64,000 bases of DNA from Varanus komodoensis (taxonomy: Eukaryota > Chordata > Lepidosauria > Squamata > Varanidae): assembly GCF_004798865.1 (NCBI RefSeq), contig NW_025335468.1, forward strand, positions 2,925,832 to 2,989,831. Direction: 5' to 3'. Position 1 is the first letter of the stretch. Each line of letters starts with the position of its first letter. Below, in pieces: positions 12,201 to 21,640 of this stretch. The notes below the pieces were generated by a model, which saw only the letters and a program-made list of their open reading frames with translations, did no database searches and was not told the DNA's origin. Position numbers and translations under genes: made by a program.

Positions 12201-12228
12201 CATTGAAATTGCTCCCGTTCTCTCATGA
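3226..12228 (+). CDS. MRPL21: Mitochondrial ribosomal protein L21 (bL21m), five 3' coding exons, 5' incomplete
   Basis: The product is a structural protein of the large subunit of the mitochondrial ribosome (bL21m, homologous to bacterial L21), and it acts in the mitochondrial matrix. Five exons join in phase across GT/AG introns: 3226-3311, 5037-5200, 8791-8843, 11409-11512 and 12164-12228. Together they encode about 156 residues plus a stop. Recognisable blocks, in order, are [74 protein letters not shown] and [14 protein letters not shown]. These follow the human protein from memory almost residue for residue. Human MRPL21 has about 205 residues, so roughly the first 45-50 (mitochondrial targeting peptide and linker) lie in an exon or exons I could not find in 1-3225 or that lie upstream. 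In mammals MRPL21 sits head-to-head with IGHMBP2, so that gene is expected just left of the window (inference). The introns are filled with LINE, MITE and microsatellite sequence. The identification is very secure. Confidence 0.96.
3312..5036 (+). other. MRPL21: MRPL21 intron a-b
   Basis: The intron is 1725 bases with a GTAAAT donor and an ATCCAG acceptor. I recognise no transposon in it with confidence and no coding sequence. Confidence 0.7.
5037..5200 (+). CDS. MRPL21: MRPL21 internal coding exon b (core of the L21 domain)
   Basis: The exon lies between ATCCAG and AAG|GTAAGC. It encodes [20 protein letters not shown] and continues through [20 protein letters not shown] to RIRMEK, ending in phase 0. 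[10 protein letters not shown] is the hallmark of the ribosomal L21 fold. This is the longest and best conserved exon of the gene. Confidence 0.96.
5906..6287. mobile_element. hAT-like non-autonomous DNA transposon (MITE), diverged
   Basis: The left end is CAGGTGGGCAATACGCTGGCC. The right end, read on the minus strand, is CAGTGGTGAGCAACTTTGGC. These are recognisable as imperfect hAT-type terminal inverted repeats. The flanks (CCTAAAAT and CCTTAAAA) look like a decayed 8-bp target duplication. It lies inside MRPL21 intron b-c. Confidence 0.55.
6631..6664. repeat. Exact 17-bp tandem duplication
   Basis: TGCTAAAGAGCATCCCT occurs twice back to back in MRPL21 intron b-c. It is probably replication slippage. 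Confidence 0.85.
7680..8512 (+). mobile_element. CR1-clade LINE, 3' part
   Basis: Decayed reverse-transcriptase sequence reads [14 protein letters not shown] (cf. DFQKAFDTVPH) and then [20 protein letters not shown] and [10 protein letters not shown], equivalent to the family's FADDTKL motif. A C-terminal block follows ([20 protein letters not shown]). The 3' UTR ends with GATCCAGCATGGCTCTTCTT ATGTTCC, the usual 3' end of this LINE family. The ORF is interrupted in several places, so the copy is old and 5'-truncated. It lies in MRPL21 intron b-c. Confidence 0.8.
8791..8843 (+). CDS. MRPL21: MRPL21 internal coding exon c
   Basis: The exon is 53 bases between TTGCTCAG and GG|GTAAGG. It encodes [18 protein letters not shown], with the last Gly codon split 2+1 and completed by the A at 11409. 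It is too short to be found by length alone. Phase continuity and family identity support it. Confidence 0.95.
9161..9203. repeat. (CA)n/(TA)n microsatellite
   Basis: About 18 CA units are followed by TATATAT and then a GGA/GGGAGG purine-rich tract. It lies in MRPL21 intron c-d. Confidence 0.97.
9395..9480 (-). mobile_element. CR1-clade LINE 3'-end fragment
   Basis: GAGAAGGGGTCTGACCCCTG followed by GCTCCAGCCGGCCCTGCT matches the 3' end of the better-preserved copy at 28207-28520, same orientation, with an internal deletion. Confidence 0.6.
10655..10745 (-). mobile_element. L2/CORE-SINE 3' tail fragment
   Basis: The minus strand reads GTGAACTGCCCAGAGAGCTT, then GGCTACAGGTGGTATGAAAA and an AT-rich tail. 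This is the common GCC-CAGAG ... GGTAT-AAA 3' end shared by L2 LINEs and their SINEs. A MIR-like GTGACCTTAGGCAAACCAC at 10389-10407 on the plus strand may be a further SINE scrap. Confidence 0.5.
11030..11155 (+). mobile_element. L2 LINE ORF2 C-terminal fragment
   Basis: The plus-strand frame [11 protein letters not shown] followed by KHFCPTQLL parallels the VAPNLWNSLPKEVRLAPSLL and KTFLFKHHL ending of the intact L2 ORF at 19557-21041. The fragment is short and decayed. It lies in MRPL21 intron c-d. Confidence 0.5.
11409..11512 (+). CDS. MRPL21: MRPL21 internal coding exon d
   Basis: The exon lies between CTATAAAG and GAA|GTAAGA. It encodes [19 protein letters not shown] followed by a basic run ([13 protein letters not shown]) suited to rRNA contact. 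The acceptor has a weak pyrimidine tract interrupted by TATAAAG. The reading frame fixes the acceptor at 11408/11409. Confidence 0.94.
11596..11800 (-). mobile_element. CR1-clade LINE 3'-UTR fragment
   Basis: On the minus strand it contains GTAAACAGAATGCTGGATTT and a GGTCTATTC-type 3' end. It is the reverse-orientation counterpart of the 3' UTRs at 8440-8512 and 18850-18905. It lies in MRPL21 intron d-e. Confidence 0.65.
12164..12228 (+). CDS. MRPL21: MRPL21 terminal coding exon e
   Basis: The acceptor is TCTCTTTCAG. The exon encodes [20 protein letters not shown] and then Ser and TGA (12226-12228). The C-terminus matches the mammalian [18 protein letters not shown] ending except for the last residues. 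The 3' UTR follows directly. Confidence 0.95.
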
Positions 12229-12310
12229 TGGATTTTTGGGCTTGGTTTGGTGTTATAACTTTAGGGCAATATGAAAATTTAAAATGTTTCTGTTGCATTC
12301 GGTTATTGTC

Positions 12311-12316
12311 AATAAA
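12311..12316 (+). promoter_or_regulatory. MRPL21: MRPL21 poly(A) signal
   Basis: A canonical AATAAA lies 83 bases after the MRPL21 stop and is followed by T/GT-rich sequence (TGCTGTTATTTC, then GTACTTCTGACTT). This gives a short 3' UTR of roughly 100 bases with cleavage expected near 12330-12345. Confidence 0.85.
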
Positions 12317-12345
12317 AAATTGCTGTTATTTCTTTAAATTGTACT

Positions 12346-12530
12346 TCTGACTTGATTTTAATGCTCATGCGTGAAAACCAAAGTCACACAAACAGGTTTC
12401 CCTTTTCTTCCTCCCCTCTGCTTGCCCCCATTTTTCCCTGACATTCCAAAGAGATTTGGGGGTACATGGGGGCTGCAGGTGGGAGGCAGAGTTCTGCCAG
12501 TTGTGTCTCTTCTGCTGGCTGGCTGGCTGG

Positions 12531-12562
<32 letters not shown>

Positions 12563-15500
12563 CACCATTTGATCCAACTCTGTAACGATGGTCTTAAAAA
12601 ATTAGTGATTGCAGGACAATTTGCAGGGAGGGAGCAGCGTACCTTGCAGGGCACCCTACATGGCTGGCGGCCTGTGTTCAGCCTGGGCATAAGTTCTGCA
12701 TCTCTGAATTACACTATATGCTAGAGGTAGGTAATTTCAGGGGGTCCAGGGGCCCCTTTAGGCTGCACTCCCCTTGCCACCATGCTGTTGAATTTGACAG
12801 CAGCAAAAAACCCAGAAGTGGCAAGTCTTTGCAGAAACTAAGAAAAGGACCGCAGCAGCTTGTTTTCGATCAAAAATATTTCTTTTAACTCTCTCTAGCG
12901 GTTTGCTGCCAAAATTCAGTGGCAAACCAGTCATCAGCTAAGGTGCTAGGTACTGAAATGATCTGGGACTCGGGTCCACAGGACAAAACATCAACAAATA
13001 GGCATATGGTCCGTGAAATATGCTCTAAAGTTTATATGTGTATATTTTTAAAGAATCCTCTTTCCTAAGGATGCTCCCTATTTGTAAAAGGGAATATAGA
13101 GACAGGAGAGAAGAGAACACTTGATTTCACAAAAGAAAGCCTCAGGCAGAAAGATTTGGGGAAGGGAATGGACTGCAGGAAGTGGGAAAAAGCCCGGTAA
13201 TCCAGGGGGATCAGATGCAGCAGACATCATTGTGGATTTCAGCAAGTGCCCATGGGCAGCAAGATAGTAGGGCGGACAGCCTCCCAGGGATCCAGAGCTG
13301 CAAATGAAAGACGGACAGTTCCGGTGCTGGTGGAGCACTCACTGGCACTGCCCCCATTTCCTGTTGCTTTGGATGTCAGTTCTTCGTATTCCTGGCCACT
13401 GGCCTTGCTGGCAGGGGCTTCTGGGAACTAAAGTGCAAAACATTTGGGAATCTGTGTAATACCCACCTTTGTTTTAGACCTAATGCCATTCCAAACCACC
13501 GTCGCAACAAACTTTGTCTTAAGATAAAATTGCTTCTCTGCTGACTTCACCGATACTATCACTGAGACCTCTGCTTCAATCTTTTTGTTCTTGAATTTAA
13601 TGAGCTAGGTTCATAACAATGTTTGTTTTTTCACATTCATTGATTCATGCTGATGAACACCCCCCACCCCCCATTTCTCTCTCAAGTAATTCAGTGTACT
13701 TTAGATAAGTATAGAGAAGTCACTTAACTAATCCCTAAATAACAGTTAGAACCAGCCCATATCATTATATTAAAGTCTTTTATTGACTGTTAGTCTGAAA
13801 GAATATCTGTCATTTTAATAGTCTTTGCTAGGGTGATGTATTATGTAAGCCTTAGTTTCTGGAAGAGAAAATTTTGCAAATTCGATCCACCAGTTATGAT
13901 AGAGTATACAACAGTCTTGCTGAATTCAACTATTGCATCTATGTTGTACCTGGGATAACCTAGAAAAGAAGTTATCAGACTGGCGCTCTTTCGGCTCCAT
14001 CTAGGTGGTTCACACAGAGGTTACAAAGCATTCCAAAATATCTGAACTTAACCCTGTACTTGATATTTTTATGACAGCAATGATTCAGCCAGGTCATTTC
14101 ATCTAATGATAAATAGACTGAGGGCCCTGACTTAGAGCCTGCACATTTTCATAATACAGCACCAATTCAGTCTACTAATTTTTCCTTTAAAAAGTTCCAG
14201 TTTAAGGGGACCTTCTCAGGGTCTTGGTGGGCCAGTAATGTTCATAATGTCTATGGTTTCAATGATCATGCCAGTGCTGAAGAAGAAAGAAAGAGCAAAT
14301 TGAATCTCCTGTTGCCCGGAAGCTGCAGGAAATCTGTACGTGAATTCCTTTCAAGGCTAGTTGGAGAGAGGTACAGTTTCTGGGAACTGCACTCTGTCTT
14401 TAGAGCCCATGAGAAGGACACTGCAATGTTGTTAGGCTGTAAGAAACTATAACATGGCAAGATTTTAAAATTCAGCCTGAGATTGAGCGACGCTAGGTAT
14501 ATGCTGTTGACATAATTTTATTGTTTTTTGTATGACAGCATTGCTGGGTGCTTTTCAATTCTTTCTGAGCCTGATTTATTTTCCCAGCATGACACGGATC
14601 TATTCTGACTGCAAACAGAAAATACGCTTTAGTGACTTAGATTCAGAGATGCTGTAAATGGGAAAATGAGTTTGTGTTGAAGAGGGTAGGCCATATGGAC
14701 CTGAAATCTTTGCTGGGGGTGGGGAAAGACGTGCAACAAATGTCTCTGCTGACTTAGGCTGATGGGATCTGTAACTGAAACATCTGGAGAGCATCAGACT
14801 GTCTACCCTTTGCTTAGCACATATCCAGTTGCATCAACAAACAAATGCTTAGTTGTAGAATACTGAGAAAAGAATGGCTTTGAGCCATGCCCAAGAAACA
14901 GCTATACTGGCTAAAACATAATCTGTTGCTAATTTCATGAATAGTAGTGATATTACTAATTTTCAGGATTTTTAATATACAAGGTCTCAGTCATCCTAAG
15001 AAAAGACCTGTTTGATAGGGTGGTATTTTCCATATGTTGCAGATGGGAGGCTGAGCCCTTATTTGGGAGTAAATTCCATTTGATTCACTGGGACGGGGAG
15101 CCTAACTCCACTTAGGGAAGAAGTGAGTAAACATGTATTGAACTGGCCTTTAATTTCTTAGTTGCCCAAGGCTACCTGGTTCACAGATAAGCCGTCTAGT
15201 GGGGATGCAGAAGAATGTTGGGAATAGGCTTCAGCAGCCAACTGGCTGAGTTCAGAATGGCTTGAGTCATCCTGAGCTGAGGTCTTCCTCTAAAGGTGGT
15301 CTCCACTTGCAAAGGGTCGATGCCAGCCAGTTTTCCACTTCCACAGCCTTAAAGGGTGCACTGAGGGAAAGATGGAAGGAACAGCTACGGATAAACATGA
15401 AAACTGCTTCTGAGCTTTTCCTGCAAGCAAACCCTTGCAAGTGTAATTGTTTTTATTCCTGCTGAGTGTGGAGGGCTGTTTCTGAGCAGTTCTTTGACTG

Positions 15501-16683
15501 ATTCTGGGAAGTGTAGTTTGTTCCCCCCAGAGTTCCCTTTGATAATGGAAGCTCCTGGAAGCTGGAAAAGTAGGGCTCACTTTCAGTTACCATTTCCCCT
15601 CCCTCCTTTAGTTTGTCAGTTTAGGAAAGAGGCAGTGGGGTGGAAATGCAGCAAACAAATCAAAGGTAAACTCCTAGAGCAGTTCCCCCTTAGCATTTTC
15701 TATGACTTCTCCAAAAGGTCAGAGCATTTATTTGTATGCTTTATTTTCCACAATATATTATACTCAAAGTGGTGCACAAAATAAATACAATAACCATAAT
15801 TATAATACTTCATAATGCCACATAAATTCAGTTACAGCTCATTTAAAATGTATCTAAATGTAAATAAGAGCAAGATGTACTAGCAGGTCAAAAAGGCTTG
15901 TAATATCCCAGCCCAGACAAAATCAAAATGGTCCAGCTACATGCATTGCTAATCCTTAACTGCTGTTCCAGTTTGGATAAAAACAAGAAGGATGGTTGGT
16001 TCCAGTTTGATTGGATAATCAAACTAGGACAGCCCTTCAGGCTTTAAATGAGTGATGCTCCCCAGGTTTTGTTTAACATGTGCTCTGGTTTTTGCACTAT
16101 TATGGGCATGAAAATGCGGGTTCCTTGTGGCTGTTAACAAAGCAGATCTGCATAAACTGGCAGGGGTAGGGAGAGGATGCTCTTTTAGGAATCATACATA
16201 GTCTAATCTCATTAACCTGAAGGGACCTGGAGGAAGCCTGAGAGCATTCAGATAATTAGAAGCTGAAATAAATGGGAATATGGTTACATTAGTGTTATTC
16301 TGATATAAGGAATCATGTGAGAATCTGTCTAATCAGGAGCTTAAGATGTTCCTGGTTCAGGTTGTGGTGGGGTGGGTGGGGGATGCTGCCCTCGTATATA
16401 AAGATTTGCATGAGACATGATGAGCCTCTACAACAGATATTAGCATCAATACAATCTTTCATTATATATTCCCTCTATATCATTTAATTATGTGGTGGCA
16501 GCTGGACTCATGGAACATTCCCCACCCTTCTCTGCCAGTGGCAGAAAAATCAAATTCTCTCTCGAAGCAGGATAATAGCAAGGATTCAGATTGTATTGTG
16601 GCTACTGATGCTCCAAGGTCATAGCCTATAAAGGCAGCTTCTTGGCTCTTCCACTTTGAGACAAGTGATTCTCTCTCTACCCC
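12346..16683. other. Intergenic, no gene recognised
   Basis: This follows the MRPL21 poly(A) site. It holds the GGCT/GGCA microsatellite and scattered AT-rich repeat-like scraps (for example an L2-tail-like stretch near 15720-15880). I see no exon with a conserved product. Confidence 0.5.
12513..12564. repeat. (GGCT)n-(GGCA)n compound microsatellite
   Basis: About four GGCT units pass directly into about nine GGCA units. It lies 190 bases beyond the MRPL21 cleavage region. Confidence 0.95.
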
Positions 16684-16820
16684 AGCCTTGCCGAACCTGG
16701 TGCCTTGCAGTTGTTTTGGACTACAATTCTTATTAGCTCTGACCAGCTCAACCAACTGTTAGGGATGCTAAGAGTCAATGTCCAAAACATCTGAATATCA
16801 TCCAGTTGAGCTACACATTG
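16684..16820. mobile_element. Palindromic MITE, 'actacaactcccat' family
   Basis: The left half contains CCGAACCTGGTGCC and TTTTGGACTACAATTC. The right half contains TGTCCAAAACATCTG as its inverted counterpart. The whole element folds back on itself imperfectly. The ends resemble hAT termini (CAACCTGG type), but no clean target duplication is visible. Confidence 0.6.
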
Positions 16821-18049
16821 CCTGGAATTTGAAACATTGTGCAGATGTACTTAACGTTGATCATGGTTTTCCAGTTTCAGAATATTTTTAGATGGGTGTT
16901 CTCCCCACTTCAGGGTTTCATGCTTTGGATCAGACTTCATTTTATTTGTTATTTTGTGGTCATTCTCAAAACTTTACCCTGGTTCCTGCAAAACCAACAA
17001 CAACAACCCAAGAAACAATCACTGCTGAGTGACATAACAATCAAGCTGGAATTTATTCAAGTGCAAAGAGTATAACAAGGACATAAAAACAATTCCATAT
17101 CTGGCATCAGGACACATGTGTGCAGGTCCCAAACTGTTAGGGATTTATACATAGCAACCAGTGCTTAAAATTGTGCCAGAAATGCATTGGCAACCAGTGC
17201 ACTTGCTTAAGTATGCTGTTACATGTTTTCTTTAATAAGGCTTAATAACAGCTACCAGCTGTATTGTACTAATGTTCAGCTCATGGGGCATTGTATCCAC
17301 CAGTGGCTGTGCAACTGCAAATGGAAACCGTTGGTAAAACAGATTTTGCTTCCCACTGTAGGTTTTGGGTAACCTCCGGATTAGAGCTGGGAGATGCACA
17401 GAGGATTACAAAGGGAACAGAATGAGGGGAAGTCCACTCATACAACATCGGATTCAACCTGATGTATATTCAAGTGGCTTGATAATGGCTTCAAATGGAA
17501 CAGTCTCTTCCGAAAAGGCTCATATGATTAGACTTGGTTTCCCCAGTCTTTGAGATGGCAACTACTCTTATATCATGGCAGGACAATCTCCATGCTGAGC
17601 ACATTATTCTAAATTAAGACATATTCTGGTTTGGGAACATGACATCTGGACATGTGTATCCATTTGGTTTCTGGACTGGAATCAACATGGCATTGAAGCT
17701 TTGTCTCAAGCAAAACTCTCCTAGGTCTATCAATGGACCTAAGCCCATAAGGAAAGCCCTGCCTACTCAGGCCTAAGCACTAGATAGGCTAGTCCTGAAT
17801 TTAGTCTCCCACAATGGCCAATCTGGTGCCTCTGGGAAGTCTACAAGCGGAGTGTGAAAGCAGCAGTCCTCTCACACAGTTGCTGTTTCTGAGTGACTGG
17901 TATTCCAAGCCATGTTGCATCTGGTTATGGAGGCAGCATCTATCATTGTGGCCTTGGTCAGTGCTGTACCTTAATAATGAAAGACTCGGCTTTACCAAGT
18001 CCTGTTTCAGGCTTTAACGTTCTTAGGCGGGATTGAGCATCAACATGGG

Positions 18050-18910
18050 CAGGGAGAGTAAAGTTCTGGGTGTTGGGGAAAAATATCCCAACATCAAGTA
18101 TAAGTTGGTGGGATCTGAACTAGCAGTGACTAAACAAAGAAAGGGATCTTGGGGTTGGTGGTGGACATTTCAATGACAATGTCAGTTCTGTGTGTGTGGC
18201 TGAGGTACAAACTCCATGCTGGGCATAATTAGGAAAGGGGTTGAAAATAAAGCTGCCAATGTCTTACTGCCCTTATGCAAGTCTGTGGTGCAACTGCCAT
18301 TGGGATACTGTCTACTGTTACGGTCATTGCAGCTAAAAAGGATATTGTGGAGTGGGGGGAAAGCGGAAAAGGCCCACTAAATGATCCCGGGGCTGGAGCA
18401 ATTCCCTCATGCAGTGAGAATGGAACATCTGGGACTGCTTAGCTTAGAGAAAAGGCAAGTGAGGAGCAACGTCATGAAGGTGTACAAAATTATGCATCGT
18501 GTGGAGAAAGTGGATGGGGGGACCTTTTCCTCTCCTCCACAGAATTCTAGAATTTGGCATCATCCCCTGGAGCTTGCTGGCAGCAAATAAAAGGAAGTGT
18601 TCCTTCACCTCAGCATGTAGTAAATGCAATCCACTTCCATGAGATGTGATGACCACCAGTCTGGGTGGCTTTAAAGGGAGATGGACAAATTGCTGGGGGA
18701 GGAAGCTATCCATACCAAGTAGTTTGGGTAGCTGTATGGGACTTCCAGTATTAGAGGCGGAATGGATACAACTTGCAGGGGAACATGCATGGGAGGCTGC
18801 TAACATGCTCATGTCCTGCTTGTGGGTTTTACGTGAGCAGCTGGTTTGTAAACCGCATGCTGGACTGCACTGACCCTTGCAGCAGAGCTCTGCTCTTATG
18901 TTCCAGGGAA
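18050..18910 (+). mobile_element. CR1-clade LINE, ORF2 C-terminal part and 3' UTR
   Basis: One frame reads LEQFPHAVRMEHLGLLSLEK and then RQVRSNVMKVYKIMHRVEKV. This matches the CR1 ORF2 C-terminal 'ERLxxLGLFSLEKRRLRGDLIEVYKIM' block. Upstream it reads SVVQLPLGYC, cf. the family's VRPHLEYC. The 3' UTR ends in GCAGAGCTCTGCTCTTATGT TCC. The frame is broken several times. Confidence 0.85.
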
Positions 18911-19111
18911 AGAAAAGCAGAAATATGCCTCATAAGAGTTTCTTAGCCTTAAGTTTGCTCTTTCAGATCAAGGGAGGCAATGAGCAGACTGCCATAAACT
19001 TCCCCTCTCCTCTCAGGTAGGTTCCATGACTCCATGATGCTGAGAGAGCATGAATATGTCTCTCAGGCTCACGGGTTTGGATGAACTGCCAGAAGTCGTG
19101 CAAGATTAGCA

Positions 19112-19186
19112 TGGGGGGCATTCCCCTCCAGAAGTTGTTGGACAACAGCTCCCATCTTGACTGACCATTGACCAAGCTGGCTGGGG
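19112..19186. mobile_element. Left half of a palindromic MITE, split by the L2 insertion
   Basis: CTCCAGAAGTTGTTGGACAA followed by CAGCTCCCATCTTGACTGAC and CAAGCTGGCTGGGGCTGA is the left arm of the same palindromic family. The mirror half (GGAGTTGGAACCCAGCAATA) resumes at about 21022, beyond the L2. Confidence 0.65.
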
Positions 19187-19189
19187 CTG

Positions 19190-19236
<47 letters not shown>
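19187..19236. repeat. (ATT)n tract, 3' tail of the L2, running into a gap
   Basis: About 16 ATT units run to the first N. On the minus strand this is an (AAT)n tail directly behind the L2 3' end, as expected for an L2 simple-repeat tail. Confidence 0.9.
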
Positions 19237-19336
19237 NNNNNNNNNNNNNNNNNNNNNNNNNNNNNNNNNNNNNNNNNNNNNNNNNNNNNNNNNNNNNNNN
19301 NNNNNNNNNNNNNNNNNNNNNNNNNNNNNNNNNNNN
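19237..19336. other. Assembly gap (100 N)
   Basis: There are exactly 100 Ns, the conventional size for a gap of unknown length. It lies within the L2 tail microsatellite. Open frames reported across it are meaningless. Confidence 0.99.
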
Positions 19337-19556
19337 CATTTCTATGCCGCCCCTTGCCGAAACCTCGGGGCGGCTTACAACACGATAAAATACAATGAAA
19401 TACAATAGCACATAATAAATTACCATTAAATACAAAGTACAAAAAATACATTGGTTTACAAATATAAGATTAAAATTATCAGTATAACTTAAGTAAATAA
19501 AAATATAGGAGGAGAAAGAGAAGGAAGAAGAAGTTGCCCTGGCCAGATCATATGTT

Positions 19557-21041
19557 TTAACAATTCAAATGATGTTTAAATAAAAAGGTCTTTACCTGGC
19601 GCTGAAAAACCAGTAACGACGGTGCCAGGCGGACCTCTTTGGGGAGTGAATTCCATAGGTTGGGTGCCACCGCAGAGAAAGCCCTCCTCCGAGTACTTAC
19701 TCTCCTAATTTCTTTCGTGGAGGGTTTCCGGAGAAGGGACTCTCCCGCAGATCTCAAAGGGCGGTCGGGCATATACGGACGTAAGCGCTCGTTCAGGTAG
19801 CCAGGACCCAAGCCGTTTAGGGCTTTGTAGGTCATAATCAACACCTTGAATTGGGCCCGGGCTTCAATGGGAAGCCAGTGAAGCTGACGGAGGACTGGAG
19901 TCATGTGAGCATAACGCCCCGTCCCCGTCAGCAACCTGGCAGCTCTATTTTGCACCAATTGAAGTGTTCGGACTGTCTTCAGGGGAAGCTCCACATAAAG
20001 CGCGTTACAGAAGTCTAGGCGGGAAGTCACCAGCGCGTGTGTCACCATCGCCAGGCAGTCGTACTCCAGGTAGGGGCGCAGCTGATTAATCAGCCGAAGC
20101 TGAAGGAAGGCGTTCCTCGCCACCGCTGTCACCTGAGCTTCCAAAGAAAGCTCTGGGTCGAGGAGTACTCCTAGGCTGCGGACCTTATCCCTAAGAGGGA
20201 GTGTTGCACCATTCAGGACCAGGTCAAATCCACCCTCTCCGAAACCCGATCCGCCAACCAACAGGACCTCCGTCTTGTCTGGGTTGAGTTTCAGTTTATT
20301 TGCCCTCATCCATTCCCTTACCTCGGCCAAGCACCGGTTCAGCACAGCCACTGCCTCACCTGGATTAGTGGAAAACGAGAGGTAAAGCTGGGTATCATCA
20401 GCGTATTGATGATTCCGCAGCCCACACCTCCTGATGACCTCTCCCAGCAGTTTCATATAGATGTTAAACAGCAGAGGGGATAGAATGGAGCCCTGTGGTA
20501 CTCCATGGCATAGCTGCCATGACGTAGAGACATGGTCCCCCAGCATTACCTTCTGGAATCGACCGTTGAGATAGGAGCGGAACCACTGCAGAGCAGTGCC
20601 TCCAACCCCCAATCCTGCAAGTCTATCCAGAAGGATACCATGGTCGATGGTATCGAAAGCCGCCGAGAGGTCCAGAAGGACCAACAGGGATGCACTCCCC
20701 CTGTCCTTCTCCCTGCACAGGTCATCGTACAGGGCGACCAAGGCAGATTCAGTACTGTACCCGGGTCTGAAGCCGGACTGAAAAGGATCCAGATAATCAG
20801 TTTCATCCAAGAGTGCTTGGAGTTGTCCCGCCACCACTCGCTCCAACACCTTGCCCAGAAACGGGATGTTGGCCACAGGTCTATAGTTAGTGGCCATCTC
20901 TGGATCCAGTGACGCTTTCTTCAGGACCGGTTGTATTACCGCCTCCTTTAAAGGGGCAGGCACTCGACCCTCCCTCAGAGAAGTGTTAACCAATTCCAAG
21001 ATCCAGGTCCCAATCCCGTGCTTGGAGTTGGAACCCAGCAA
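19557..21041 (-). CDS. L2 LINE ORF2 fragment: reverse transcriptase and C-terminal region (494 codons open)
   Basis: This encodes the reverse transcriptase of an L2 LINE, which copies element RNA into DNA at the target site. Residue positions are in the open frame. NYRPVANIPFLGKVLERV lies at about 52-69. Motif A is LDLSAAFD at 123-130, with the catalytic Asp. Motif B is GVPQGSILSP at 180-189. Motif C is YADD at 213-216 with both catalytic Asp. After the thumb region comes a C-terminal domain with LHWLPIEAR and LWNSLPKEVRLAPSLL, ending FLFKHHLNC and stop. The first few codons (before about GIGTWILELV) belong to flanking MITE sequence, and a stop lies just upstream. There is no genuine start codon, because the N-terminal AP-endonuclease half is missing. 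No stop or frameshift interrupts the rest. Confidence 0.9.
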   Translation of the reverse strand: MLGSNSKHGIGTWILELVNTSLREGRVPAPLKEAVIQPVLKKASLDPEMATNYRPVANIPFLGKVLERVVAGQLQALLDETDYLDPFQSGFRPGYSTESALVALYDDLCREKDRGSASLLVLLDLSAAFDTIDHGILLDRLAGLGVGGTALQWFRSYLNGRFQKVMLGDHVSTSWQLCHGVPQGSILSPLLFNIYMKLLGEVIRRCGLRNHQYADDTQLYLSFSTNPGEAVAVLNRCLAEVREWMRANKLKLNPDKTEVLLVGGSGFGEGGFDLVLNGATLPLRDKVRSLGVLLDPELSLEAQVTAVARNAFLQLRLINQLRPYLEYDCLAMVTHALVTSRLDFCNALYVELPLKTVRTLQLVQNRAARLLTGTGRYAHMTPVLRQLHWLPIEARAQFKVLIMTYKALNGLGPGYLNERLRPYMPDRPLRSAGESLLRKPSTKEIRRVSTRRRAFSAVAPNLWNSLPKEVRLAPSLLVFQRQVKTFLFKHHLNC

Positions 21042-21065
21042 TACCTAGACAGCCATACACTCCCC
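21020..21065. mobile_element. Right half of the MITE split by the L2
   Basis: The sequence (GGAGTTGGAACCCAGCAATA) is the expected complement-like continuation of the left arm at 19112-19186. The match is imperfect, so the exact junction is uncertain by several bases. Confidence 0.5.
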
Positions 21066-21419
21066 TTACCTGGACTGGCATTTCTTAAATGTGCTGTGCA
21101 AATATGTTGAACTGAGGTGTTAATCAAGATGGATTCCATGCATGAAATCAGACTCTTTGTAACCATACTCTTAAACTACCCCCTCTCATTTTCAGCTGAC
21201 AATGTGTTCCCCTTTGTTCCCACATACAGGGCCAAACTGCAAGAACCACGGGAAAACAGCTGTTGACACCTGCTGCAGTATGTTGGCTGGAGTGCCAAAT
21301 CAGCGTTCCTACTCCTGCTCAACCTTAATCTACCTCATGGGATGGTACTAAGATTAAAATGGTGCCCTGAGCTCGTTGAAGGAAGGGATGCAGATGTAAT
21401 ATATAAAGAGCTGCTGGGA

Positions 21420-21500
21420 TTTTAAATTGTTTTAACATGTTTATATTTTAATTGTAAGTCACCTTGGGGGCCATAGCCAGGAGATGACTTATACATGTAT
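21420..21500 (+). mobile_element. L2 3'-UTR fragment
   Basis: TTTTAATTGTAAGTCACCTT followed by GGGGGCCATAG has the AATTGTAAGCCGCCTTG-type 3' end of L2-clade elements. The tail is truncated. Confidence 0.5.
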
Positions 21501-21524
21501 ATGAACCAATAGGGAAAGGCCTCT

Positions 21525-21640
21525 CTGTTGTCTTGGACTACAACCCTCATAACCCTCATGGTCTCTGACCAGGGGATTTGCGGTCTAAAGCATCTGGAGT
21601 GCACACCATGTTGTGTGCCCTTGCTCTAAAGAAGATGTAT
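21525..21640. mobile_element. Palindromic MITE copy
   Basis: CTTGGACTACAACCCTCATA and, later, GGTCTAAAGCATCTGGAGTG are the two arms. The middle reads GGTCTCTGACCAGGGG. The arms are moderately diverged. Confidence 0.55.

Larger units (their letters stand above)
19187..21020 (-). mobile_element. L2-clade LINE, 5'-truncated, young
   Basis: This is an L2-type non-LTR retrotransposon on the minus strand. It has a partial ORF2, a short 3' UTR whose end (GCCGCCCCGAGGTTTCGGCA) is shared with the fragment at 35292, and an (AAT)n tail cut by the assembly gap. The 5' end is truncated near 21020, so the endonuclease domain is absent and the copy cannot be autonomous. It sits inside a palindromic MITE (left half 19112-19186, right half 21020-21065). 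The uninterrupted ORF implies recent insertion. Confidence 0.9.

Noticed and set aside
12720-12960. Possible further hAT-like MITE (TTTCAGGGGGTCCAGGGGCC)
   Set aside because: No matching right terminus or target duplication was found.
19106-19451. Open frames crossing the N run
   Set aside because: They are translations of gap characters and of the ATT microsatellite.
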